Part shown: in pieces, positions 15,701 to 22,163 of the stretch
How the letters are laid out: the number at the start of each line of letters is the position of its first letter
Numbering within the stretch: position 1 is the stretch's first letter
Origin: a virus
IMG/VR virus record: IMGVR_UViG_3300034082_000592
Span: 1 to 22,284 of that record
DNA length: 22,284 bases
Strand: one strand, 5' to 3'
The notes under the pieces: generated by a model
Seen by the model: the letters and a program-made list of their open reading frames with translations, nothing else
What the model was told of the DNA's origin: nothing
Databases searched by the model: none
Made by a program: the position numbers and the translations under genes

Positions 15701-17102
15701 TAGCATATGGTCCATATCCATCATTTAAATTATGAGGAGTTGCATCAGGAGAATCAGTTACAAAAACTGTTCCTACGGTATTTCCTATAAAAGGAGCAGT
15801 TTTATCTAAAGTAAATTCTTCTAAATGAAAATTATAAGTAATATTTGGACCTTGACCTCCTAAACGTAATCCATCACTTTGGTATCTGTACTGTGAATTA
15901 GTTTGCCAAGTTTGATTCCAATGTGCATCAGAATTATATTCTGTATTAAATGCATTTTTTAAATTATTAATGGCAGTGCCTGGAGTAAATGGAGGAATTG
16001 GTGATCCCCCATTAAATTTATATCTCCTAGTTTTTGCATCAAATGTTTGTCCAGCAGGAAGTAAATCCTTAAGACTTACTAATGATTCTTTAATATTAGC
16101 AATTAATAAAGAACTATCTTTTTGAGTTATAGTCTTAGGCGTCTTAAAAGCATAGTTTCTAGATAAAAAATCTAATAACTCTAAATCAAAAATACTATTT
16201 TCTCCTCCTGTATATGTAAAAGTAATACTTGTTTGACTAGCAATAACAATCTCTTCTATAGAAGTAACTTCTGTTGTTGCAGTATTAGAAGATTTATAAA
16301 TAGAAATAAACTCTACTTTATAAAAATTCAAATAGTTAGAAGTGTTTAAGGTAATAGTAAGAGATTTACCGCTATTAACTACAGTGCTATTTCCATTATA
16401 TGTATTAGAGTTTCCTGCAGATTCACTGTCAGAAACAACGTGTATTAAATTACTTGGAGGAGATATTAAAGTTTGTTTTCCATCAGCAGTAGTTAATCGA
16501 TAAGCAATTTGATAGACTCCAGTATTTAAACTACCTCCACCTGCTATAGTAGTAAATAAAGGCTGAGTAAATTTAACATCAGGAAAAATATCTATTAATC
16601 CCACAGGTAAAGTAGCTAAACTAGGATCTACTACATTAATAGATCTAAAAAAGTTATTATAATCTGTCCAATAAACTCTTTGAATACTTTCGGATTCAAA
16701 ACGACCTAATGCTTCAATTGGCCACTGTTTCTTAAAATTTAACGCTGCATTATAGTAGACTAAATTAAAAGTAGTAATAGCTTTTGTTGCGGGATTATAT
16801 TCTAAATTATATATCCAACCTTTAGTACCACTATCATCAGCAACAAACAAAATAATTTTTGTTCTAATTGTAGCATAACCTATAACAACAGGATTTAATG
16901 CTGTCCATGCTCCTGGAGGGGTACTTACTACAGGTAAAGTAACAGCTAAAACATTTCCTTTAATATTAGTAAAACCTCCTAATGAATCCCCCGTAGTTGT
17001 AGTAATTCTTACATCTAAAGCATCAATATAAAAAGTAGCTGCCAAACTATCGTAGGCAGTATCTTTATTCATTCCTTGGTAGGTATTTATATGTTGCTCC
17101 AT
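12786..17102 (-). CDS. Muzzle / tail tubular protein (P22 gp10-like), 1438 aa
   Basis: This is expected to form the distal tube of the short tail, where DNA and cargo leave the particle. The N-terminus (NTYQGMNKDTAYDSL, then FYIDALDVRITTTTGDSLGG, FTNIKGN) has the form I recognise at the start of P22 gp10-like tail proteins of crAss-like phages, with a variant of 'NVR...G...N..GN'. The body is rich in Thr, Asn, Ser and aromatics with little helix, fitting a beta-propeller and beta-sandwich protein. The conserved C-terminal region includes KWRLKIPRDQNSG, RLRSTYFVVTLYFDN and a terminal SYFDYQVF. Its size is in the range of crAss muzzle proteins. The gene lies 9 bases after the gp4-like gene and overlaps the 928-aa gene by one base. 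No enzymatic motif is visible. The assignment rests on the N-terminal pattern, size and gene order. Confidence 0.9.
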   Translation of the reverse strand: MEQHINTYQGMNKDTAYDSLAATFYIDALDVRITTTTGDSLGGFTNIKGNVLAVTLPVVSTPPGAWTALNPVVIGYATIRTKIILFVADDSGTKGWIYNLEYNPATKAITTFNLVYYNAALNFKKQWPIEALGRFESESIQRVYWTDYNNFFRSINVVDPSLATLPVGLIDIFPDVKFTQPLFTTIAGGGSLNTGVYQIAYRLTTADGKQTLISPPSNLIHVVSDSESAGNSNTYNGNSTVVNSGKSLTITLNTSNYLNFYKVEFISIYKSSNTATTEVTSIEEIVIASQTSITFTYTGGENSIFDLELLDFLSRNYAFKTPKTITQKDSSLLIANIKESLVSLKDLLPAGQTFDAKTRRYKFNGGSPIPPFTPGTAINNLKNAFNTEYNSDAHWNQTWQTNSQYRYQSDGLRLGGQGPNITYNFHLEEFTLDKTAPFIGNTVGTVFVTDSPDATPHNLNDGYGPYANTTFSNNASPFISGLLRGYKRGETYRFGIVFYTIKGEATFVEYIGDIKFPDISEIDSVVNNSGYKFWPISKQKPASEHTMGYSMGIEFNIDFSTCPGLLNNITGYQIVRVKRENVDKRRLSQGLLRGFYHNPVDAPHFTGSGGFDLQVNGSSNVLHLYPYYPAASEPNASFGTLENSSATSYVPQYLDYLRLGSYLGFYSPEISFDKNNVADLMLNLGSNPCLLITGAYTNRLQYATPTLTFEAEGLGNRSQDIRNQYYDTYPVNFNSIENIKRWQFNAKFKMEDDCDYEVKITGLFDGYYMRNYWCMDNYFDASDPQVNPNRPQQGAGTSEVPEFFKAGTSVIGKVQKITNDFFTNAPITGSTDDFFKAPNNVFPVNRTTFAPTGSYNGYFPITECILPKLEVYGGYTTDSLEANQFIPASPIINPANTNPKVFGGDIFVNMFIVQSGLVEFNTAFYSDNKYRRDSTRTEIIALESELNLDLANGATLRTGVKYEFGSTIIPAFRQETNNAEAPYAKVLDMYSYNLIYSRQNDDLAFYVQPANIQTSGANDIRAYLSNVKINEETVDAWTKFGLNNYYDVDDYGPINKVINWKDTVYFVQDKGVGAYAINRAAVTTTADGVPTQLGTGLGFGKHIYYSKVHGAIHQWAVETTEAGIYFFDAFHRKIFMMQAQSGQTANSAISEIKGMHSFLQSLPNDVFTRKANGGDNPILGKGVHIGKDIINDEVLFTFLSKASSALLLTNILYAVGTIVYDSNTNIYYYVTNTFTSGSTRPQAVIDLLANSLPATAKQVYNSDTLVFDELAQQFSSRYSMAPTIWIQNGDIILSPHALSQDKLYTNGIGDWGVFYGIQEPCELTLVVNPQADVNKILRTMEFNSIVRDNNKIIDRGQTITAFRISTQYQDTNVVPFSPARFKRKFDKWRLKIPRDQNSGNQQGRLRSTYFVVTLYFDNSQNKELIMNRLMSYFDYQVF

Positions 17103-17111
17103 GTTAAACTA

Positions 17112-17936
17112 TTAGGATGTTGCTGGGTTAGGCCCATTGACACTTGGTGATACAGCATTGATAGTAGATACTAATGCTACACCAGATTTAGGTCTAAATT
17201 TACGTTGTTCAGGTAACTGCATATTTGCAAAGAAAGATGCATGATCCTGTAATTGAGGAATAGTACGAACTACAGAGTTTTTCACTGTCTCCGCTTCGTC
17301 TACACCATTCCATTGTTTTGCATGGTTTACTGCTTGTGCAAAGTACCATTCTTTATCTTGCTCGATCATTTGATAAACCTGTGGGTTGATTTCTCCACGA
17401 ATTAATAACTTACGAGCAATACGTTGTGCAATGTAATGCGCACCTGCTTCTAACCATTGTTGTTCTGCAGGAATAGTAGGGTATCCACATTCGTCAGTCG
17501 GTATAGCACTGTATGACATTGCTAAGATACCTTCGTTCATGGAACCAAAGATGTATCCTTGTCCTACTGTATAAGTCTCGCGACCCTCGGTAGTATAATC
17601 TCTATCATCTAAATGATATCTGTTGTGGAAGTAATCTGTCTTCCAACGCATTGGATACATTCTTCCTTTACCACATTCAGCCTCTTCAATAGTACTAACT
17701 CCTACAATATGAGCAGTTTGTCCTATCTTATATAAGTCGTAAGGTAAATCACCTCTCCCGTCGCAAATTTGAATATAAGCGATTTTCTCTTCCATAGTCA
17801 CTGGCACATTAGTATGCGCCATAAACTCTGCAAGCCACTCAACGCCTTCTTCTTCTTTGACGTCGTAGTTAAAACCAAAATCCCTGATAGTTTTATCAAG
17901 GATTGTTTTGTAGGAGACTGTTTTACCTGAGTACAT
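17112..17936 (-). CDS. Head-tail ring / tail stabilization protein (P22 gp4-like), 274 aa
   Basis: This is a probable ring protein joining the portal to the tail tube. The N-terminal part (VSYKTILDKTIRDFGFNYDV, then WLAEFMAH, then EEKIAYIQICDGRGDLPYDL) is helical, with the pattern I recall for the crAss-like protein annotated as P22 gp4-like tail stabilization protein. The middle is beta-rich and aromatic. The stretch EQQWLEAGAHYIAQRIARKLLIRGEI is a helix that would suit ring packing. The start overlaps the stop of the 91-aa gene by one base (TAATG), and the stop lies 9 bases before the muzzle ATG, so the three are probably translated in series. By order it corresponds to the ring protein immediately before the muzzle gene in phi-crAss001. 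That equivalence is from memory and synteny. Confidence 0.85.
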   Translation of the reverse strand: MYSGKTVSYKTILDKTIRDFGFNYDVKEEEGVEWLAEFMAHTNVPVTMEEKIAYIQICDGRGDLPYDLYKIGQTAHIVGVSTIEEAECGKGRMYPMRWKTDYFHNRYHLDDRDYTTEGRETYTVGQGYIFGSMNEGILAMSYSAIPTDECGYPTIPAEQQWLEAGAHYIAQRIARKLLIRGEINPQVYQMIEQDKEWYFAQAVNHAKQWNGVDEAETVKNSVVRTIPQLQDHASFFANMQLPEQRKFRPKSGVALVSTINAVSPSVNGPNPATS

Positions 17937-18211
17937 TACATTAAGTTTTTAAGTACTGATTCTAAGCGGCTAGCGATGCCCTCAGAAGTTTTATCTAAAG
18001 AAGGATCTTCTGTACTTACAGATTTCTCTGTTTTCCATTCCCACTCGCCTTTGTCATTTTTACAACGACATTCTTTTGTAATAATGTATCCACCATCTAC
18101 TTGCTCAATGCGAGTTTCTTCTGAACCACCATCTTCAAATTCTTTGCGAGTAATTTTAACAGTAGATTCTACTGCCTTACCGCCTGACGTCATTTCCATT
18201 GCTTCATCCAT
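17936..18211 (-). CDS. Small acidic conserved protein of the connector block, 91 aa
   Basis: The ATG lies inside the 3' end of the 179-aa gene (8-base overlap); the stop overlaps the next start by one base. The sequence (KAVESTVKITRKEFEDGGSE, then VDGGYIITKECRCKNDKGEW) suggests a beta-hairpin-rich first half, and the end (GIASRLESVLKNLM) is an amphipathic helix. I remember very similar short proteins, with the same KITR-EFE-GG, GGY and C-terminal helix pattern, at this position in other Bacteroidota phages. The function is unknown; it could be a minor virion component or an assembly factor for the ring proteins. No signal peptide or membrane segment is present. Confidence 0.85.
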   Translation of the reverse strand: MDEAMEMTSGGKAVESTVKITRKEFEDGGSEETRIEQVDGGYIITKECRCKNDKGEWEWKTEKSVSTEDPSLDKTSEGIASRLESVLKNLM

Positions 18212-18743
18212 AATAAAATGTTTTACGGTTAGGGTCTTTAACTATTTGAGCAATTAACCTAGAATATTGTCTAGATGCTTTAAAAGTATAAAAACTCTTG
18301 TATTTTAAATTAGTTGTAAAGTTATCCCAAAAATGCTCATAGTATTCTTGATTTGTATGATCATTCTCGTGATAAATTAATGTCTTATTATTTATCTGTG
18401 TAATCTCATCTCTTGTTAATCCTGGATACTTAGTTTCCCAGTATTCCCAAGTAGCTGACCAATTTACTCTTAAACTCTTGGAGCGTTCTCCATTCTTTTT
18501 AAAAAAATGCATTTGCTTGCTTCTGATCCTAAGTTTACCTACTCGGTTTATCTTTAGTTCTAAGCCTGTCTCTACAATTTCTGTACTAAAAGTACTTAGC
18601 AAATCTCGTAAAAATTTATTATAAACACTGCGCTCAACTACTTTTTCTTTTGCATTCTCTGAGTAGTATTTATAAAACTGGTCCTTCTTGATATCACCAG
18701 CTATTTTACCTTTGCCTCTTTTTAAAAAATTATTGTCCTCCAC
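18204..18743 (-). CDS. HU/IHF-like connector-block protein, 179 aa
   Basis: Crassvirales structural blocks contain conserved genes annotated as integration host factor (IHF) subunits; this one fits. The segment YNKFLRDLLSTFSTEIVETG (about residues 42-61) followed by LELKINRVGKLRIRSKQ matches the helix-then-'G...L..vG.l.i' core of HU/IHF proteins. It is preceded by a basic tail (LKRGKGKIAGDIKKDQFYKY) and followed by a long aromatic, basic C-terminus. It may act as a structural ring protein rather than a DNA-bending factor, given its place between virion genes. The start is GTG, 14 bases inside the preceding gene. No ATG occurs before MHFF at residue 98, and the N-terminal KKDQFYKYY motif looks conserved, so GTG is preferred. 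The stop is TGA, the only non-TAA stop in the window. Confidence 0.82.
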   Translation of the reverse strand: MEDNNFLKRGKGKIAGDIKKDQFYKYYSENAKEKVVERSVYNKFLRDLLSTFSTEIVETGLELKINRVGKLRIRSKQMHFFKKNGERSKSLRVNWSATWEYWETKYPGLTRDEITQINNKTLIYHENDHTNQEYYEHFWDNFTTNLKYKSFYTFKASRQYSRLIAQIVKDPNRKTFYYG

Positions 18744-19449
18744 TTGGTTGTCCTCCTATGCCTAAGCTACCTTTTTGATCTTGTGCATTATTAGCCTCAT
18801 CTTTTTGACCTATTCCTTTTTGCATCAATTGTTGAAGTACTAATGGTTTAATATATGCCCACATCCACATATTTAATGGATATGCATCAGAAGCTGTCCA
18901 ACAAGGAGTCTCTCCTGCGCAATTATAATAACCTTGTAACTCAGTAGGATCTTCAAAGATTCCACGTACACTAAGATACTTCATCATTAAATGTGCAGAA
19001 GCTTTACTAGTAATGTATAAATGCTTGCCGTAAAAGAAAGTGTAAATGCTTTTTTGAGTAGTTCTACCGTGGCCTATGTAAGGTACGCGCGAGTAATCAA
19101 TAAGTATAAACCTAGGTTTCATTATGTCAGCAGGGCCAACACTTGCAATACCTTTTGTAAAGAAAAACTCAACTGTATTAGGTATCTCTTTAACAGTACG
19201 TAATACTTGACAGCCTGTAGGAACATCTATACAACAATCAATAGGATTAACTAATTCTAATTCTAAACATGTTATCTCTTGTAATATATATGGATCTATA
19301 CTACGATTCTTGTTATACTCATTTCTAATCCATAGTGATCTCTGCTCGTTAATTAAATCTGTATAGAGCTCATAGGAATTTGAGGACTCTATTGAGTTTA
19401 TTTCTAACGACTCATCAATCTGAGCATGTAAATCATTTAGTGATAACAT
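18730..19449 (-). CDS. Connector/ring adaptor-like structural protein, 239 aa
   Basis: The sequence NEQRSLWIRNEYNKNRSIDP, then QEITCLELELVNPIDCCIDV, then GCQVLRTVKEIP resembles, as I recall, a protein conserved at the head-tail connector locus of crAss-like phages, with the same paired Cys pattern. The central part is beta-rich (FILIDYSRVPYIGHG, IYTFFYGKHLYI), then GIFEDPTELQGYYNCAGETP and CW. The last 30 residues (about 210-239) are a polar, Gly/Gln-rich tail that looks disordered. Six Cys are visible; in a virion exposed to air they could form disulphides, or the clusters could bind metal, but neither is shown. It is the first gene of the connector block, with a 24-base gap to the small basic gene upstream. 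Confidence 0.82.
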   Translation of the reverse strand: MLSLNDLHAQIDESLEINSIESSNSYELYTDLINEQRSLWIRNEYNKNRSIDPYILQEITCLELELVNPIDCCIDVPTGCQVLRTVKEIPNTVEFFFTKGIASVGPADIMKPRFILIDYSRVPYIGHGRTTQKSIYTFFYGKHLYITSKASAHLMMKYLSVRGIFEDPTELQGYYNCAGETPCWTASDAYPLNMWMWAYIKPLVLQQLMQKGIGQKDEANNAQDQKGSLGIGGQPSGGQ

Positions 19450-19473
19450 AATTACAAATATACGATTAATTAA

Positions 19474-19614
19474 TTAGCGCCCTTGACCTCCGTAAGCTTT
19501 TTTATAGTTCTTAGAACTTTTAATCTTAGAAGTTTGGGTTTTAGCATGTACTCCTGGACGTGAGACTTTTACTTTAGCTTTAGCGCCTCCCGTACTTTCT
19601 TTAATCTTAGCCAT
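19474..19614 (-). CDS. Small very basic protein, 46 aa
   Basis: The translation begins MAKIKESTGGAKAKVKVSRP, continues GVHAKTQTSKIKSSKNYKKA, and ends YGGQGR. There are 13 Lys and 2 Arg against one Glu, so it is strongly basic. The pattern 'RPGVHAKTxTSKxKSSKNYKKxYxGQG' is one I remember from many Bacteroidota phages, where it is usually overlooked because of its length. The ATG overlaps the stop of the preceding 52-aa frame by one base (TAATG). The lack of any hydrophobic core argues for a disordered nucleic-acid-binding peptide. A role with packaged DNA or RNA is inference only. Confidence 0.78.
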   Translation of the reverse strand: MAKIKESTGGAKAKVKVSRPGVHAKTQTSKIKSSKNYKKAYGGQGR

Positions 19615-19772
19615 TATCTATTCTTTAAAGTAAAGTTACAAATAGTAATAAGATAGAAGTTTCTAGACTTGTCTATCTCAATGTTAATTAAATCTACAGC
19701 AGAGATTCTCAATCGAATCATGATTTTATCCCACTGCTTATTAGTTGTTTTCCAATTGTTTCTTAGTTTCAT
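19614..19772 (-). CDS. Hypothetical small protein, 52 aa
   Basis: The frame has an ATG start (first residues MKLRNNWKTTNKQWDKIMIR) and a TAA stop that shares one base with the ATG of the 46-aa gene. It fills the otherwise empty space between the metallophosphoesterase gene and the basic peptide gene, and uses the same tight TAATG junction as real gene pairs nearby. The sequence is basic at the N-terminus and mixed hydrophobic at the C-terminus (FYLITICNFTLKNR). I do not recognise it. The support is positional only. Confidence 0.5.
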   Translation of the reverse strand: MKLRNNWKTTNKQWDKIMIRLRISAVDLINIEIDKSRNFYLITICNFTLKNR

Positions 19773-19792
19773 AATGTAAATATAAAAAAATA

Positions 19793-20671
19793 TTAAATAG
19801 GGAATTTGATACTATCAATTGATTTTAACGTAAGGTCTCTATTATTAGATGTATCTCTACGTGTATTAATTATTAATATTCTACTTCCCACAGGTTTTGG
19901 TGGAGCTCCGCGTTCTACGTGCCATCCTTTAGATCCTTCTCCGAACTCTTCTTTGTAAGTACCTGTAATCATCATATGAATTTGTCTGTGTTTCTGAGAG
20001 TATCCTGTAGATGCATGTTGCTCAATTATATCACGAGCTATGTTAGTGCATTTGTTTTCATGGATATGTCCCATTGCAAATACATCAAAATCTTCAGCCA
20101 TTTCAAGAGCTCTTGTAAGGTTAATCTCTCCACGAGTTACTATTCCTCCACCTCCACTACCGTGGAAGTATTTAATTTTAGTAACTATATTAAATTTAGG
20201 TCTAGACTCTTGACGTACAATTAGCCATCCACCATATCCTCCTGTCTGAACGTTGCTCCCATTTTTGTAATTAAGTAGGTCCACAAATCGTTGTAAGATG
20301 TCAGTCTCCTGGCGTTTAATTACAGAAGTCTCATGATTGCCGTAACCAATCACAGTAATCAGATGCGCATACGGTGAAAAGAAATCTACCGCTGTTTCTA
20401 CAATAGAATCAAGGTACTTAATATTATTGTGCTCAGGTCGGATATCAGACTTAGTACCCCTTGGGTCCCATTTTCCTTGCATTAAACAAAACGTATCCCC
20501 ATTAAACATCATAGGAATAGAATTTTTTAAACAATAATTTAAATCTCTTTTTAGTAGATCCCAATCGCATTTCGGATTATCCCAGTGTATATCTGAGAAC
20601 ATTGCTATCTTAACTTTTGATCCGCTAATTTTTAATTCATGGATATTCTTTGAATGTCTGATTAATTCCAT
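19793..20671 (-). CDS. Calcineurin-like metallophosphoesterase, 292 aa
   Basis: This is a two-metal phosphoesterase; the substrate is unknown. All five family motifs are present in order: SDIHWD (D27, H29), FNGDTF (D59), GYGNHET (N112, H113), FHG (H170) and MGHIHE (H202, H204). The length is typical of a single catalytic domain with no signal peptide or membrane segment, so it should act in the cytoplasm. It sits between the cell-wall hydrolase (one-base TAATG overlap with the stop of that gene) and the two small genes, so it is co-transcribed with lysis genes. A nuclease or nucleotide phosphatase role is possible. A link to lysis timing is not supported by anything except position. Confidence 0.9.
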   Translation of the reverse strand: MELIRHSKNIHELKISGSKVKIAMFSDIHWDNPKCDWDLLKRDLNYCLKNSIPMMFNGDTFCLMQGKWDPRGTKSDIRPEHNNIKYLDSIVETAVDFFSPYAHLITVIGYGNHETSVIKRQETDILQRFVDLLNYKNGSNVQTGGYGGWLIVRQESRPKFNIVTKIKYFHGSGGGGIVTRGEINLTRALEMAEDFDVFAMGHIHENKCTNIARDIIEQHASTGYSQKHRQIHMMITGTYKEEFGEGSKGWHVERGAPPKPVGSRILIINTRRDTSNNRDLTLKSIDSIKFPI

Positions 20672-21189
20672 TATGCTTCGTTTTGGCTGATAGCACCTTT
20701 AGCACTTAAAATTACTTTACGAACATTTGCAGGTTGTGCAACTTTCCATTTAGTTCTCCTTGCTTGGTACAATCTTGATTTCACAATTCTACTTACACTC
20801 ATTGCATTTCCTTGATTTCCACCAAGCACATGATAACAATCTTTATCTTCGCCAACATATATTCCTACATGTCCTCCTCCGTCTCGTTTAAATGTTAAGA
20901 TATCTCCTAGCATTGGCTCACTTACTTTTGTTCCGTAATTGGCCCAGGATAATGCCCATAACGGCTTGTCTACTACTTCTACTCCTGCTTTATGGCAAGC
21001 ATAAGCAATTGCTAATCCGCACCACGGAATCTCATCTGCTGTATATACTTTCTGTAGTCCCACTTCTTTTGCCCATCCTAAGATTACTGGGTTATGTTGT
21101 TTACCTACTACTTCTTTGGTTCCTAATAGCTTCACTGCTTCAACAAGGAGTTTCGGAGAAGTTTCCGATTTTAAAAAGTCATAACTCAT
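20671..21189 (-). CDS. Cys/His endolysin (NlpC/P60- or CHAP-like, TIGR02594-type), 172 aa
   Basis: This is a probable peptidoglycan amidase or endopeptidase for host lysis. The sequence NPVILGWAKEVG, then TADEIPWCGLAIAYACHKAG gives the catalytic Cys (C57) in the typical 'D-x-x-PWC' setting. GDILTF and GGGHVGIYVGED supply the catalytic His (H107), and LGGNQGN provides the third polar residue (N125). This layout is that of the short TIGR02594 proteins common in phages. There is no signal peptide, so export depends on the holin gene located 3 bases upstream. No separate cell-wall binding domain is present; the last 25 residues are basic and may be a tail. The ATG start is clear. Confidence 0.9.
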   Translation of the reverse strand: MSYDFLKSETSPKLLVEAVKLLGTKEVVGKQHNPVILGWAKEVGLQKVYTADEIPWCGLAIAYACHKAGVEVVDKPLWALSWANYGTKVSEPMLGDILTFKRDGGGHVGIYVGEDKDCYHVLGGNQGNAMSVSRIVKSRLYQARRTKWKVAQPANVRKVILSAKGAISQNEA

Positions 21190-21192
21190 AAA

Positions 21193-21690
21193 TTAATTTT
21201 TTATGTTTTTGTATGTATCCGAGATTTTCTCGATAGTTCCTCTGATTTTTTTTACTATATCAAACACAGATTTAAGCATGTTATTACCTGTGATATCAAA
21301 CCAATTTTCGTTTATAGATGCTAATTCTATTAATGCAAATATGCAAAGCAATAAATTAGTATACACAGCTTGGGTAGGAAGAGTTACATTGTAACCTAAA
21401 AATTTTATTAGACCATTAGAGAATGGAGTAAAAGCATAGTAATCTAATGGAAATAAAGCTCCAGCAAAAATATAATATCCGCTAGCCTTAAATATATAAC
21501 CTCTTCTTAAAATTTTTGATTTAAATACATCTCTGTATTTTCTTTTTTCTGCGCATGCAATCTTTTTTAGAGAAATTAATTTGACTACTGTGTCAATTAA
21601 AATTACAAACATTAATAACAACGCACACATCTCAACTGGAGCAAATATTGCTCCTACTCCCATAATAAATATTGTAATTTTTTCTTTCAT
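21193..21690 (-). CDS. Holin (phage_holin_4-like), 165 aa
   Basis: This is a probable pore-forming holin that releases the endolysin. Hydrophobic segments are visible at about residues 5-37 (FIMGVGAIFAPVEMCALLLM, then FVILIDTVVKLI), 68-90 (GYYIFAGALFPLDYYAF) and 95-127 (GYNVTLPTQAVYTNLLLCIF, then ALIELASI). The pairing of 'LIDT' after the first segment, a charged 'KYRDVFKSK...RRG' block, and 'IELASINEN' before a C-terminal amphipathic helix fits the holin family found in Bacteroidota phages (pattern 'iE..Si.EN'). It lies 3 bases before the endolysin gene and 20 bases after the spanin gene, an orthodox lysis cassette. The length is within the family's usual range. Confidence 0.85.
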   Translation of the reverse strand: MKEKITIFIMGVGAIFAPVEMCALLLMFVILIDTVVKLISLKKIACAEKRKYRDVFKSKILRRGYIFKASGYYIFAGALFPLDYYAFTPFSNGLIKFLGYNVTLPTQAVYTNLLLCIFALIELASINENWFDITGNNMLKSVFDIVKKIRGTIEKISDTYKNIKN

Positions 21691-21710
21691 GATTTCTTAA
21701 TAAATTTTAT

Positions 21711-22163
21711 TTACAAGCGCATTAACTTAAAATATTTGGTGATTAATATATAGATTAAATATAGAATTCCAAAAATAAGTAAAAATGCTAGTGCATTATT
21801 AAGAAACTTTTTCCACCAGGGATAGTGTTCGTAGTATTTTACGGGGATTTTTTTAGTAATCACTTTAGTGATATACACAGGAGCGCATGCTCCTTGAATA
21901 TATACCTTTTTCTCTGTAGGTACATACCAAGCTTTTACAGTAACTCTATCTTTTGTTAGAGTTACTGTATCAACTAATTCTTTTAATGTTACTACTGTAT
22001 CAGTATGTACTTCTGGTACATACAAAGTAATAGTGTCGTGTATAACAACACTATCAATAGTAAGCAACTCAGGGTGCTTAGTAATTAAGCGGTTAAACCT
22101 CTTCGCTGGACTGCATGCTAGCAGCAACGATAGGATCAATAAACTCCACAGAATTTTTTTCAT
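21711..22163 (-). CDS. Unimolecular spanin (lipoprotein with C-terminal transmembrane segment), 150 aa
   Basis: This protein would disrupt the outer membrane in the last step of lysis. It has a lipoprotein signal peptide (MKKILWSLLILSLLLAC; lipobox LLAC, Cys17), a periplasmic part of about 100 residues with alternating hydrophobic residues (IDSVVIHDTITLYVPEVHTD, VDTVTLTKDRVTVKAWYVP), and a single transmembrane helix near residues 122-142 followed by the basic end KYFKLMRL. N-terminal lipid anchor plus C-terminal inner-membrane anchor is the defining layout of a u-spanin such as T1 gp11. The ATG at 22161-22163 is chosen over an upstream TTG (22181) because it gives the classic signal peptide. 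The first 71 bases overlap the 3' end of the upstream gene in another frame. It is followed by the holin gene. Confidence 0.83.
   Translation of the reverse strand: MKKILWSLLILSLLLACSPAKRFNRLITKHPELLTIDSVVIHDTITLYVPEVHTDTVVTLKELVDTVTLTKDRVTVKAWYVPTEKKVYIQGACAPVYITKVITKKIPVKYYEHYPWWKKFLNNALAFLLIFGILYLIYILITKYFKLMRL

Noticed and set aside
19455-19462. Minus-strand TATATTTG, matching the Bacteroides promoter -7 consensus TAnnTTTG, just before the 239-aa gene
   Set aside because: It lies only 5 bases before the ATG and no TTTG-like -33 box is found at the right distance upstream (the region reads CAAGGGCGCTAA). In AT-rich DNA this single match is likely by chance.
20892-21191. Plus-strand open frame of 99 codons opposite the endolysin gene, rich in Leu
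   Set aside because: It is antisense to a gene with clear catalytic motifs; the Leu runs come from the complement of Lys/Gly/Ser-rich codons. Not a membrane protein.
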